64,000 nt of DNA, from NCBI GenBank assembly GCA_037976565.1, contig CP137679.1:27091539-27155538 (forward strand), given 5' to 3'. Both the position numbers and the translations under genes were made by a program. The DNA comes from Mesocentrotus franciscanus. Lineage: Eukaryota; Echinodermata; Echinoidea; Camarodonta; Strongylocentrotidae. The notes beneath the pieces are model-generated. The model had not been told where the DNA came from, did no database searches, and was given only the letters and a program-made list of their open reading frames with translations. Positions 54,075 through 64,000 of this stretch are shown here, one piece after another; the first letter of the stretch is position 1; each line of letters starts with the position of its first letter.

Positions 54075-57030
54075 ATGTTAATGAATACTTGGATATTAAA
54101 TATTTTTTCATTGAGGCTTTGAATGAACAAAGAGATGCAGAGTGTTTAATATTTTCAGGTAAAGCATTCCAAATATCTGGGCCATGGTGTCTCATCGATT
54201 TATAGGCCATAATAATTTTTGGGATAGTTAAACGGAAGTCGGACGAGTGTCGTGTAGGATAAGATTGTATATTACTATTGTAAACAAAAATATTTCAAGA
54301 TGCCAAAGGTATAGTATTTATCCAAAATTTATACATAAAGATTGCAGTTTGAAAAATGTGAATATCATCGATTTGTAATGCTTTTAGTTAATAAAATATT
54401 GGATCAGTATGAGTTAAATAATGTGAATGTGAACAAAGACGGAGCGCTTTCTTTTGGAGACGATATATTAACATAATTTTCATCTCATTACTATTACCCC
54501 ATACTATGTTACAATAAGATATGTATGACAAAATGAAAGAATTGTAAAGCAAAATAGTGACTTTTGTGATCTATAATATTTTAATTTATATAGAACGCCT
54601 ATGCCTCTCGAGACTAACGTGCAAATGTTGTTAATATGACTATTCCAAGTTGGATTTGAATCAATAATTACACCTAAGAATTTTGAAATAAAAATATTAT
54701 AATGAAGAACATGTATAGAGCGTATGTTTTTGAAATAAATACAATTAGTCTTATTAATATTTAAAGAAAGTTTGTTAGATTTGAACCAAAATGATAATTT
54801 ATTTAATTCTAAATTGAGGGTTGTAATAAGAATGCTTAAGTCTTTATGTGAATAAAATACGTTAGTATCGTCTGCGAACAAAACGTATGTTAGGAGTGGT
54901 GATGCATTAACAATATCATTCATACATACTAAAAACAATAAGGGAACTAAGATAGAGTCTTGTGGCACTCCGCACTTTACGGTGGATATATTTGATGTTT
55001 TAGATTTAAAAATAACATATTGCTGTTTATTACGCAAAAAGTCTTTAAACCAAGAAAGTACAATCCCTCTATTAACACCATATGCTTTTAATTTACGAAT
55101 TAATATACGATGGTCCATGGTATCGAATGCCTTCGATAAATCCATAAAAACACCCACAGTGTGTTCTTTTTTAGAGAGGGAATCAGTTATTTTGTCACAT
55201 AATTGCAGAATAGCATAATCAGTAGAGCGATTCTCTCTAGATCCATATTGATTAGGAATTAATAAGTTATTCACATTTAAGAAAAAATATAATCGTTTAT
55301 ATACTATTTTTCTAATATTTTCGAAATGCTTGGTAGTAAAGAAATTCGTCGGTACTTTGTACTTTTAGACTGATCGTCTTTTTTATATATCGGAATTATT
55401 TTCGCAATTTTTAGTTGGTCGGGAAAAATCCCATGGGAAAGAGATTAGTTAAAGATATGTGATAACGGGGAAGCTATGAAGTGAATTATTTGTTGTAATA
55501 AAGATACACTTAATTCATCATAGCCGCTAGATTTACTGCATTTTAATGAACGAACAATTTCTAAAATCTCTTGAATATTTGTTGGATTAAAACATGAGGA
55601 TTGATTAACGTTTTCATTTAAGTATTTCAGAAAATCATTCTTTTCATTGATTATTTTGGAAGCTAAATCCGGTCCAATATTAGTAAAGTATTTATTGAAT
55701 GCCTCAGCAACATCATTTGGGTCTTGAATGTGATGCCCATTGTCATTAAATTCAATATCATTTGGAGTATCCTTTTTCTTCCCGAAAATGTCATTAATTG
55801 TTTGCCATAACGATTGATTATTATCTTTATTACTTTCAATTTTATTACAGTAGTATAATTTACGTGACAAACGAATAATTGAAGTCAATTTATTACGGTA
55901 CTCTTTATATTTATTTTGATTTTTATTTGTAGGTAATCGAAGTGATATTTTATATAAACGAATTCGAGTAGATATTGATTTAAGTATACCTTGAGTAATC
56001 CATGGTCGTTTATTTTTCTTTTTATTAGATTTAATTCTTGTGAGGGGCACATTTTTATCATAATGACAAATAAGTTTATTTATAAATATTCCATATGAAC
56101 TGTTCACATCTCTTTCAAAATAAATATCATACCAATCTTCTTGACTCAAGTCTATCTTTAAGGATTCTAGATTACGCTTTGTTTCTTTACGTCGTGTTGT
56201 ATGTTCTTTATTGGGATTTTGTGTTTATCATTCGGACATATCGTAAATATGGGTAAATGGTCTGAAATATCATAGTATATTATTCAATTCTGTTTATTAT
56301 CTAATACGTTTGAGAAAATATTAACAATTATAGTATGTGTTATGTTTGTTACCCTAATTGGTTTATTAATAAGAGGTTTGAAAGAAAATGAAGATAATAA
56401 ATTAGTAAAGCGTTGGCCAAGAACAGTATAAGGTAAGGACATATCGATATTAAAGTCTCCCATGATATATATATATCTTTATTTTCTCTAAAAATTAATT
56501 CAAGGCATGATTCTAATTTATTCAAAAATGTGTCGGCTACATTGTTAGGTGGTCTATACATTACCCCAACGATTTTATTCTTATGTTTATCATCAATAAT
56601 TTCTAAAAATAATGTTTCTATTTCTTCAAATTGAATATCATGTCTTATTTTACATTGTACATCATTACGAGTATAAAAAGCGACACCTCCTCCCTTTCCA
56701 TTTTTACGGTCTGTATGAATTAATTCATAATTCTCAATATTGAATATTGGAGGAGAAGTTGAGTGTAACCAGGTTTCGGTAATTCCTATCATAGAATATG
56801 GAAATGCGTTTAGGGTAGATAAAAATTCTTCAAAATTATCGAAATTCTTTTGTATGCTTCGAATATTAATGTTTAATAAACTAAAACAGTGAAGATTATT
56901 GTTGGGTCCCGTTGAATCAAAAGTTGAATTAAATTCACTAGTAGTGTAATATTGACTCTGGGCTGTATAAGCTTGATCATTCAAAATATTATTTAAAGCC
57001 ATCAAAATGTAAAATTTGGTATGGCGACCA
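54075..57030 (-). mobile_element. LINE (endonuclease and RT), CR1/Jockey-like, inactive
   Basis: From its 5' side: endonuclease LLNINIRSIQKNFDNF, ITETWLH, GGGVAFYTRNDV, VMYRPPNN (57005-56463), a frame change, SDHLPIFTICPND near 56250, then a spacer domain (56149-55445), then RT with FMDLSKAFDTMDH, GVPQDSILVPLLFL and FADDTNVF (55274-54504). At least two frame changes or stops break ORF2. GVPQG-S is altered to GVPQD-S. Its 5' end abuts the coiled-coil exon at 57044, which it probably interrupted. Confidence 0.85.
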
Positions 57031-57043
57031 GTATAAATGAGTA

Positions 57044-57880
57044 TTGGCAGCAGAAATGACGAAGAGACTCGAGTCTAAGCAACAATGCGTAGACACTTTG
57101 ACGGAAACCGTAGGGGCGAAAGAGCGCAATGCGACGACTCTAAGACAACAACTTGAAGAGCTAAAGAAAGGAAGAGAGGAAGACATAGTAAGTGCTGAAA
57201 AAGAGAATCGCTCATTGGCAGCAGATGTGACGAAGAAACTCGAGTCTAAGCAACAACGCGTAGACACTTTGACAGAAATCGTAGGGGAGAAAGAGCGAAA
57301 TGAGACGACTCTAACACAACAAGTTGAGGAGCTAAAGAAAGGAAGAGAGGAAGGCAGCGGAAGAGCTGGAAAGAGAATCGCTCATTGGCAGCAGATGTGA
57401 CGAAGAAACTCGAGTCTAAGCAACAACGCGTAGACACTTTGACAGAAATCGTAGGGGAGAAAGAGCGAAATGAGACGACTCTAACACAACAAGTTGAGGA
57501 GCTAAAGAAAGGAAGAGAGGAAGGCAGCGGAAGAGCTGGAAAGAGAATCGCTCATTGGCAGCAGATATGACGAAGAAACTCGAGTCTAAGCAACAACATG
57601 TAGACACTTTGACAGAAATCGTAGGGGAGAAAGAGCGAAATGAGACGACTCTAAGACAGCAAGTTGAAGAGCTAAGGAAAGGAAGAGAGAGACAGAGCGC
57701 GATTGGAGAAGGACAAACGGTCAATAAAGCTAAGCTGGAAGGAGCATGACTACAAGGAACAGGTTTTGGAGCAACTTGAGCGTGAGACCTGGAAGCGATT
57801 AGCAGAGCAGAAAAAGAAATCAGAGACACATCAATGGAGTTTCATTCCTTGGGTGACTTCTGGAAAACAAGCTCAGGGTC
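57044..57880 (+). CDS. Coiled-coil repeat exon with frame breaks
   Basis: Four tandem copies start at 57044, 57215, 57385 and 57555 (periods 171, 170, 170). Each codes LAADVTKKLESKQQRVDTLT, EIVGEKERNETTL and QQVEELKKGRE, a heptad-type coiled coil. The first period keeps the frame; the others lose one base in an A-run (GGAAAGAG versus GAAAAAGAG). The exon goes on as KEHDYKEQVLEQLERETWK and ends SGKQAQG|GTAAGG after one more frame change near 57690-57705. Confidence 0.7.
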
Positions 57881-59890
57881 GTAAGGCTTTATTTTCCAAT
57901 CTTATTTTCAACTCCTTAAACAAAATAACATTATACTATATAACTCCCATTCCATTTGTGTTTACTTTTTAAAATATTCATAATGTGAAGCTTATCATGT
58001 CCTAAACTTAAATGTATATGTTTATTGCTTGTTTTAGTTGTCATTATGCCAAAAATAACGCAATTCGATTACATTATCCAAGGAAACTAGAACTATGTAA
58101 TGCTTGTGCATTATTTACAATTTAGAAGAGATACAGTGAACGATAAAGATCATTCAAAATATTTCTCTTATATTCTTTTTTTTTTCTTCATTCAAACTGA
58201 CTTCATTCCTTCATGACAGGCACATCATCATTTGAGGATAATTCAATCGGAGGACTGGGAAGGAGTGACACAGTACAAGCAGGGTGAGATGAAATATATT
58301 TACTCTTTACATGACAATAAAAGCATTATTGATCGTATAGTGCCAAAACTACTATAGAATGTACTTTTGTGTGTAAAATGATTGGTGCTAGACTGTCATA
58401 ACAGTTCTAAAAGTACGGCAACACTTATGTTCTATGAATCCAAAATCATGTTTAAAAATTTCATGACCACCTGTGATTATGTAGAAGCAGAAGTGAATAA
58501 AAGATTAAAACTCATTAACAAAAAAAGAGAGAATCTTAGCTGCATTCCAGTCTATGATGACAAGAGTTAAAAGTGAAATCCTTTATTGAATTTATATCAA
58601 TAATTTGAGCATGTTGAATATGGTCTCATTACCGAAAGAACGTATTTTCCCCGTTCATTTTCTTCACCTAAGTAAAGATTTTAATTAATTTTTAAGTTGA
58701 TACGTCATACCTACGTTCTCTGACCGCCCCGTGTTTGTCTTTTTATTACCGTGTACCATTCTAGAGTGGAGCCCCCAGATGATGAGTTTGCAGGCATATT
58801 ACAGCACATAGCTGACGATCTTTATGATGAAGCCAAGATCGACAGCCTTGGGGGTCAGCTCGGAATCCTACATGGTGATATACAAAGAGCGCCCATGACC
58901 AATGTGAAGTTTAACCGTGTTACCAGTGATGGAACTCGCCAAATGCTGAAACAATGGAGAAGATGTGTGTCCAAGGAAGATGAACGGATTGAGCTAAAGA
59001 AGGCACTGCAAGCTGCCAAGTTGGTCAACCTTGCAGACCTGTATTTCAGGGAAGGTAACGGATATTTTCATTAAGAACAATTGTAGTCTCGTAATAAGGA
59101 CCACATTCAACACTTCAGCAACATGCTGTTATACTTGGTGTACCATACGGCCCATTCGTTTAGAGTCAGATTGATAGTATTTTCTGAAGCAAGTATATTT
59201 CCCACATTTACCCTGCTGATATAATTACTAAGGTGACGTAATGCAGAGAAAAAAATAAGAAAAGGAGAGCTAAGGTAATACTTTAAGTAAGCATTTTCCT
59301 CATTATAGCTGTGCACACGAACAAGTCAAACAGATGCTGACTCGTAACGTCAAGTTCTCTTCTACTAGCTGGTAAACATAAAAATAACAGAAATTTGAAA
59401 TTCACTGCGATAAGTTCTACACAATCATGATAATTCCGATTCGATGTGTTTTGAGAAAAAAAAACAATTATTTTTTTTTTCTTGCTGCCGGCCAGGTGTA
59501 GCAGAAGAACAGATCGATGCTGAATATGCCAACGAATACGTCAATGATCAGCAGCTCTCTAATAGAGATGAGACCTCTCTAAAACAGGACCGGACCAAAA
59601 GACACACTGACATCCAGGTACTTCAGGAAGCTACAGCAAGCGGTAACCACACTCCTCGAGATGAGCATATAGGAAACATGGCTTCCAAAACCCAGGAGGG
59701 CTTGACAGATGGAAGTAGGAGTCAACATCTTGACCAATCACCAGGGCGCAGTACAGAGGACTTGGATGAATCTGAATTGACTTCTGAAATGTCCTCTGAT
59801 GAAGTTCATCCTTGTGATGATATGAACAACGTAAGTAGCATTCAACCTTCTGAACAATCGCCCAGCCATGAAATGCAAGTCCCTACCTGA
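57044..59890 (+). CDS. Coiled-coil / death-domain protein, C-terminal exons
   Basis: Exons: coiled coil 57044-57880 (5' end unresolved, frames broken), 58220-58283 (1/2), 58765-59054 (2/1) and 59496-59890 (1/stop). The joins from 57880 onward match in phase, and 57880 has a strong GTAAGG donor. The death domain implies a role in homotypic death-fold signalling, as in apoptosis or innate immunity; partner and pathway are unknown. Echinoderms have many death-fold genes, which fits. The preceding exons (37.3-52.9 kb) end in phase 0 and point the same way, so this may be one gene cut by mobile-element insertions. Whether it is functional depends on whether the frame breaks are real. Confidence 0.7.
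58220..58283 (+). CDS. Small exon before the death domain
   Basis: 64 nt between TCATGACAG and GTGAGA, phase 1 in and 2 out. Encodes TSSFEDNSIGGLGRSDTVQA, a flexible linker. Confidence 0.65.
58765..59054 (+). CDS. Death-domain exon
   Basis: 290 nt between ATTCTAG and GTAACG, phase 2 in and 1 out. It encodes a near-complete death domain of about 96 residues: FAGILQHIADDLYDEAKI, DSLGGQLGILHGDIQ, then GTRQMLKQWRRCV, then ELKKALQAAKLVNLADLYF. The pattern L-x-x-IA-x-x-L, L-G-x-L-G, ML-x-x-W and L-x-x-AL-x-x-A-x-L-x-x-LA is the standard six-helix death-fold signature. The one-exon arrangement is usual for such modules. Confidence 0.85.
59496..59890 (+). CDS. Acidic/serine-rich tail exon
   Basis: Acceptor GCCGGCCAG, phase 1 in, gives GVAEEQIDAEYANEYVND and a polar tail ending SPSHEMQVPT with a stop at 59888-59890. 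A strong donor (AACAAC|GTAAGT, 59831) would end the exon earlier in phase 0. Another frame stays open past the stop (MKCKSLPEDMSEIAPLV, from 59868) until a LINE begins near 59980. So the true 3' structure is uncertain. Confidence 0.65.
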
Positions 59891-60286
59891 AGACATGTCT
59901 GAGATAGCCCCGCTGGTATCTTATGGTGGGAAATCCAACGACGAATCCACCACCTTGGATAAGAGCCATGTAGGCGGAATTTTATTTATTTATTTTTATT
60001 TATTTATTCATTTTCCACATATGGGAAGGATCACCCTTTTCAGCTAAAAGCTGGTCTTCAAAGGGGTCCATCCACAAGATAAAAAATACAAATTGTTGAT
60101 AAAAATACATTTGAAATATGATTACAATGATAAACAAGCAAACAAAAACAAACGAAATTATTATATATACAAAAAAAAAAAAAATGTGCAGGATAGGGAA
60201 AGAAAGGAACAAGGAATAGAGAGGCGAAAGAGAAAACCAAGTATAAAATTGTTGCGTATAAAACAATCAAAACAGAATAAAACAAA

Positions 60287-63200
60287 TCATCTGATGGGGT
60301 TACTCTGAAGGAAGCGTTTAAATGCTTGGATTGAGACTACTGATTGAGCAATGGTACTAAGTGAATTCCACAGCTTTGAACCTCGATAGACAAGTGATCG
60401 TTTACCGTAATTCGTTTTGGGTTGGGTAAGTTTCAATTTACGTGGGCCAGATCTTGTGTTATATTTTGAGTGATGGAAGGAAAAAAAATTGCTAAGATAG
60501 GTTGGGCAGAGTTTGTGAATTGATCGATACATGATACAAGCTAGGTGTTTTGACCAACGCTCATTCAGACGGTCTAGTTTTAGTAATCGGTACAAATCAT
60601 TTGAAGGAAACAAATAATCCACATTTAACACTGTACGAAGTGCTCTATTTTGTAGAATTTGTAATTTTCCAAGATATGTTTTACAGGTATTTGCCCAAAC
60701 AGGGCTGCAGTAATCAAAATGGCTTTGCAAGATGGTTTTGTAGAACAACAGTGCCGTATTTTGGTTAATATATGGTCGGAGTCTTCTCAGAAGATAAATA
60801 TATTTTATAACTTTTTTCTTAACATATTCAACGTGATTTTTCCACTGCAAATTCCTATCGATAACGACTCCCAAATATTTACAACATTCGACTTGTTGAA
60901 TTTTTATGCCATCAATAAATATATCAGAGTTATCAAATTCATGTTGCATTTTCTTCAGGCGCTGAGCTGTTCCCATGAACATGGCCTCACATTTTTTCAG
61001 ATTAACTATCAGCTTATTTACAGATAACCAATTAGATAAACTTATTAGGTCATTATTCAAATTACGTACAGCTTCCTGTGGATCTTTTGTTGATGTATAT
61101 AAACATGTATCGTCAGCATACAGTGCGACTTCACAACAGTTAACACACTTTGGCATATCATTGACAAAAGAGTGAATAATAGCGGGCCCAGAAGCGAGCC
61201 CTGCGGGACACCACAAATAATTTGTCTCTTTTCAGATAGATAACCATTCACAGATGTACACTGATATCTTTCATTGAAGTAATTTTTAAACCATTCTAAA
61301 GACAATCTATCAAATCCATACATTTCTAATTTTTGCAATAAAATACAATGATCGACCGTATCAAACGCTTTTTTTAAGTCTATCATCACCAAGCCAACGA
61401 TATTTCCCTTATCAATTACATCCAACCATTTATCTGTGACGTTAAGAAGGGCACTCACAGTAGAATGTAAAGGCCTAAATCCCGACTGACAATCAGATAG
61501 AATTTCATTGTTGGTTAGATAATCGTGAATCTGATTGTAGACAACCTTTTCCATAATTTTCGCAAATATAGGAATAACTGATATAGGTCGATAATTCTCC
61601 ATGCAAGTTTTGTCACCCGATTTGTAAATTGGCGTGACACGTGCATGTTTCCATTGACTAGGCACAACGCCCATGCGCAGTGATTGATTAACGATATGGG
61701 TTAACAATGGAGCAATGGTTGTGGCAATAGGCCTTAAGAGTTTTGCTGGGATATTATCCGGACCAGTCGCCTTATTCACTGGGAGTGTCCTTAATATGTT
61801 TTCAACCTCACTAGTTAGTACATCCCTAAATTCGAACAAAGTTGCATGAGGGTACAGCAATCGTGTAGGTTCGGTTTGAGTAGTAGAAAAGGTACCATGC
61901 AAAGCCTTACCAATAGTTGAGAAATAATTGTTAAAGGCATTTGACAATTCCTGACCTCGTAGACTTTCTTCTTGAATTTTAATGCAATGAATTTCAGTAT
62001 CATTCTTCTTTGTGGGCACTAGATTTTGTAAAGTTTTCCAGACTTTTTTGACATCTCCTAAAGCAGATTCAATATTTCTCGATACAAAACTTCGCTTCTC
62101 TTGTCGAATTTGTGCTGTTACATTATTTCTGGCTTTCTTATATTTAGCCCAGTCATCATCCTTCTTTGATTTCTTCGCTTTATTCTTTAAGCGATCTCTA
62201 TAGCGAATCAATTGCAAAATATTAAGCGTCATCCATGGAGAATATTTCAATTTAACTCGTGTTCTCCGGAGTGGCGCGTGTTTATCAATGGCCGTTAATA
62301 AAAGAGACAGAAAAACTGAGCAAGCCTCTACCGGGTCATTAATAGCATAGACAACATTAAAATCTATATTATCAATATCACTTTTGAAGGCTTCATCATC
62401 AAAATTTCTCAGACATCTTCCAGTTTTGTACTTATGATAATTATTGAATCCAGCTCTGGATTTACCAAGGACACAATATATCATGTAATGATCACTAATA
62501 GAAACTTCAATAACACCACTGTCAATTATCTTATCATTACAGTTACTAAAAATTAGATCAACGATTGTCGCGGATCTCTGTGTCACCCGAGTAGGTTTTT
62601 CGATCAACTGAGTACAGTTGTATGACTCCATAATATCAAAAAGTTTTTTAGTGTGGTTTAGTATAGGGTTATTCATCACGTCACAATTAAAATCACCAAG
62701 AACATGATATGGCATTTTCAAGTTATCTATATTTTGAATAACTTGCTCAAATTCCTCAAACACCTTCATGTTCGAATTCGGTGGTCGGTACCAGCATACA
62801 ACTAGAAATGGTTTCTGTTTATCCAGTTTAATTTCAGTTATTATCATTTCAATATCTGTATCTTGCAACAGGTCATTTCTTCTCAAAAATTCGATACCAT
62901 TTCTGATAAAATGTGCAACACCACCACCGAATTTGTTTCTATCACGCCGCAAGATTGTGTACCCTGGTATACATAATTCACTGTCATCAATATCAGAACA
63001 AAGATGAGTTTCACTAAGTGTCATTATGTCCATACCACATCTATTTACTAAAGATCTTATTTCATCAATGTGTTTTTTCAAAGACAGACAATTTAAATGG
63101 CCTAATTTTAGTCCCTTTTGTAATTGTAATTTATCTATTTCATTCTTGACAACGTCTAAGTCATCACTTCCGATTGAATCATTGCTACGTTCTGTTTCCC

Positions 63201-63444
63201 TACTCGTGTCATTATTCGTTGTAAAGGAAGGACTTGAACACTCGGAGAAGGGTAACTCTTTCCAGAGACAAACATCACATTTCCAGTCAGAGTTTGAACG
63301 GAAAAAGGAATCTGATACGTTGGAACATTTCAAATGACTCCATTTGTAACAGCTAATACATAACATGGCATTTTGATTATTTCTTACTGGTTTTTTACAA
63401 AAAGTGCAAGGATATTTGGGAGGCATGTGAAGAGATAAGTGCAC
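60287..63444 (-). CDS. LINE ORF2: PHD-like finger, endonuclease, reverse transcriptase
   Basis: The N-terminus has a PHD-like finger (CTFCKKPV, CISCYKWSHLKC, WKCDVCLW: Cys4-His-Cys3). The APE endonuclease follows (LGHLNCLSLKKHIDE, LSETHL, GDFNCDV, SISDHYMIYC), then RT (CQSGFRPLHSTVSALL, MIDLKKAFDTVDH, GVPQGSLLGPLLF, and in the next frame VALYADDTCLY and a thumb ending FKRFLQSNPIR). Two overlapping frames (63444-61057 and 61216-60287) show one frameshift between GPLLF and the YADD box. The start is likely at MPPKYPC rather than the first ATG. Confidence 0.85.
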
Positions 63445-63602
63445 ATAAGATGAAAATTTAAAAAAAAAAAAAAAAAAGAAGCGAAAACAGAATCACAGAT
63501 GTACAAAGTATTCAATATATACAACTTAAAATAGAGTACAATATCAAATAGTGACAGAGGGTATATGCCATAGTTCCTTCTAGTCAGATACAAAGTTCAG
63601 TT

Positions 63603-64000
63603 TTACGAGGAGAGTTCCAGAGCATGTAGGTCACTTTCACCCCTGATAGCTCTGTTTATTGTTTTCCCATTTGATGCTTGGAGTTTTGCAATCACGCGAC
63701 CATCACTAGACCATGCATTGAGAACATTCTTGATCTTCTTCACACTCTTCAAAAGCTGTAAGTTGGCTTTTGTTAATTGTTCTTGAATAGAAACATCAGT
63801 GCCTTTCAATCTCCGACGACGAGAGATTACCGCATGCCGGGTCCTATACGATGTAAACTTGACAACAATGGGGCGCGCTCTTCTCTCGGGTTTTCCATTC
63901 TTTCTCTTCGGTTGCTTGTTCGGGTCACCGACTCTATGCGAACGATCTATGTCATCCTTGGAAATGGTCACTCCAAGGGAATCCCGCGCTAACTGGCAGA
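63603..64000 (-). CDS. LINE ORF1 C-terminal domain (5' cut by window)
   Basis: Reads LARDSLGVTISKDDIDRSHR, VGDPNKQPKRK, RPIVVKFTSYRTRHAVISRR, LKGTDVSIQEQLTKANLQLL and a stop at 63603. The DI-x-x-SHRVG and RPI-x-VKF-x-SY-x-x-R blocks are typical of LINE ORF1 RNA-binding proteins. It is open to the window edge; the upstream start lies outside. Confidence 0.82.
   Translation of the reverse strand, partial: CQLARDSLGVTISKDDIDRSHRVGDPNKQPKRKNGKPERRARPIVVKFTSYRTRHAVISRRRRLKGTDVSIQEQLTKANLQLLKSVKKIKNVLNAWSSDGRVIAKLQASNGKTINRAIRGESDLHALELSS

Larger units (their letters stand above)
59980..64000 (-). mobile_element. LINE, nearly intact (ORF1 part, PHD-EN-RT ORF2)
   Basis: It runs from a 3' tail of (AATAAA)n type (about 59980-60015) to beyond the right edge. 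Upstream is the ORF1 C-terminus, then ORF2 with a single frameshift near 61170-61215. An A-run and spacer (about 63455-63600) separate the ORFs. With only one visible break in about 4 kb it is the youngest LINE here. It lies just behind the death-domain gene's last exon, in opposite orientation. Confidence 0.88.

Noticed and set aside
57246..57829. Minus-strand serine/leucine-rich frames opposite the coiled coil
   Set aside because: They are the antisense of the charged heptad repeats.
1..64000. CRISPR arrays, operons, bacterial promoters or ribosome binding sites
   Set aside because: The window is eukaryotic; tandem repeats here lack regular unique spacers.

Overview
This is eukaryotic genomic DNA from a draft assembly: it is AT-rich, has exons with GT/AG borders, a 500-N gap, and abundant LINEs, tRNA-derived SINEs, MITEs and (ATT)n microsatellites. 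The best guess for the source is a marine invertebrate deuterostome, most likely an echinoderm such as a sea urchin. This rests on a Tie-type receptor ectodomain, a death-fold gene, and SINEs ending in ATT triplets. The species is inferred, not demonstrated.

Region 1 (2639-26866, minus strand) holds a complete Tie/TEK-like receptor gene in 16 coding exons. All exons can be joined with matching splice phases into an open frame of about 1050 residues, if one extra base in an FN3 exon is set aside. The order is: signal peptide, N-terminal Tie-type domain, Ig domain, three EGF exons, a 39-nt microexon, five FN3 domains, a transmembrane helix and a short tail. No tyrosine-kinase domain is visible. 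The tail instead carries four YENL motifs and one YVNV motif, in part made of a 57-bp tandem repeat. A decayed sixth FN3 exon lies between FN3-3 and FN3-4, and one intron uses a GC donor. Introns contain LINE fragments, SINEs, a TTAA-flanked MITE and the N gap.

Region 2 (about 27-37 kb) is gene-poor and repeat-dense. It contains Tc1-like terminal repeats, a short MITE with GCCCGTTGCATAAA ends, nested palindromes, a SINE, and tandem repeats carrying AGGTCA half-sites. One of these tandem repeats is interrupted by a 770-bp element packed with TTCGTACGAA palindromes.

Region 3 (37.2-59.9 kb, plus strand) holds a TATA promoter and a first exon, then three more phase-compatible exons encoding an alpha/beta domain with a tentative TIR-like pattern. 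Downstream come a coiled-coil repeat exon, a 64-nt exon, a clear death-domain exon and a serine/acidic tail exon. The two exon groups are separated by a MITE (itself carrying a SINE) and a LINE; they may be one gene. Within the large introns sit a broken member of a dispersed zinc-binding protein family (minus, 43.4-45.0 kb), a 325-bp MITE present twice with 3-bp target duplications, five diverged tandem repeats, and a near-perfect 190-bp hairpin.

Region 4 (about 59.98-64 kb, minus) is a nearly intact LINE with an ORF1 fragment and an ORF2 carrying a PHD-like finger, endonuclease and reverse transcriptase, broken by one frameshift. It runs off the window edge.
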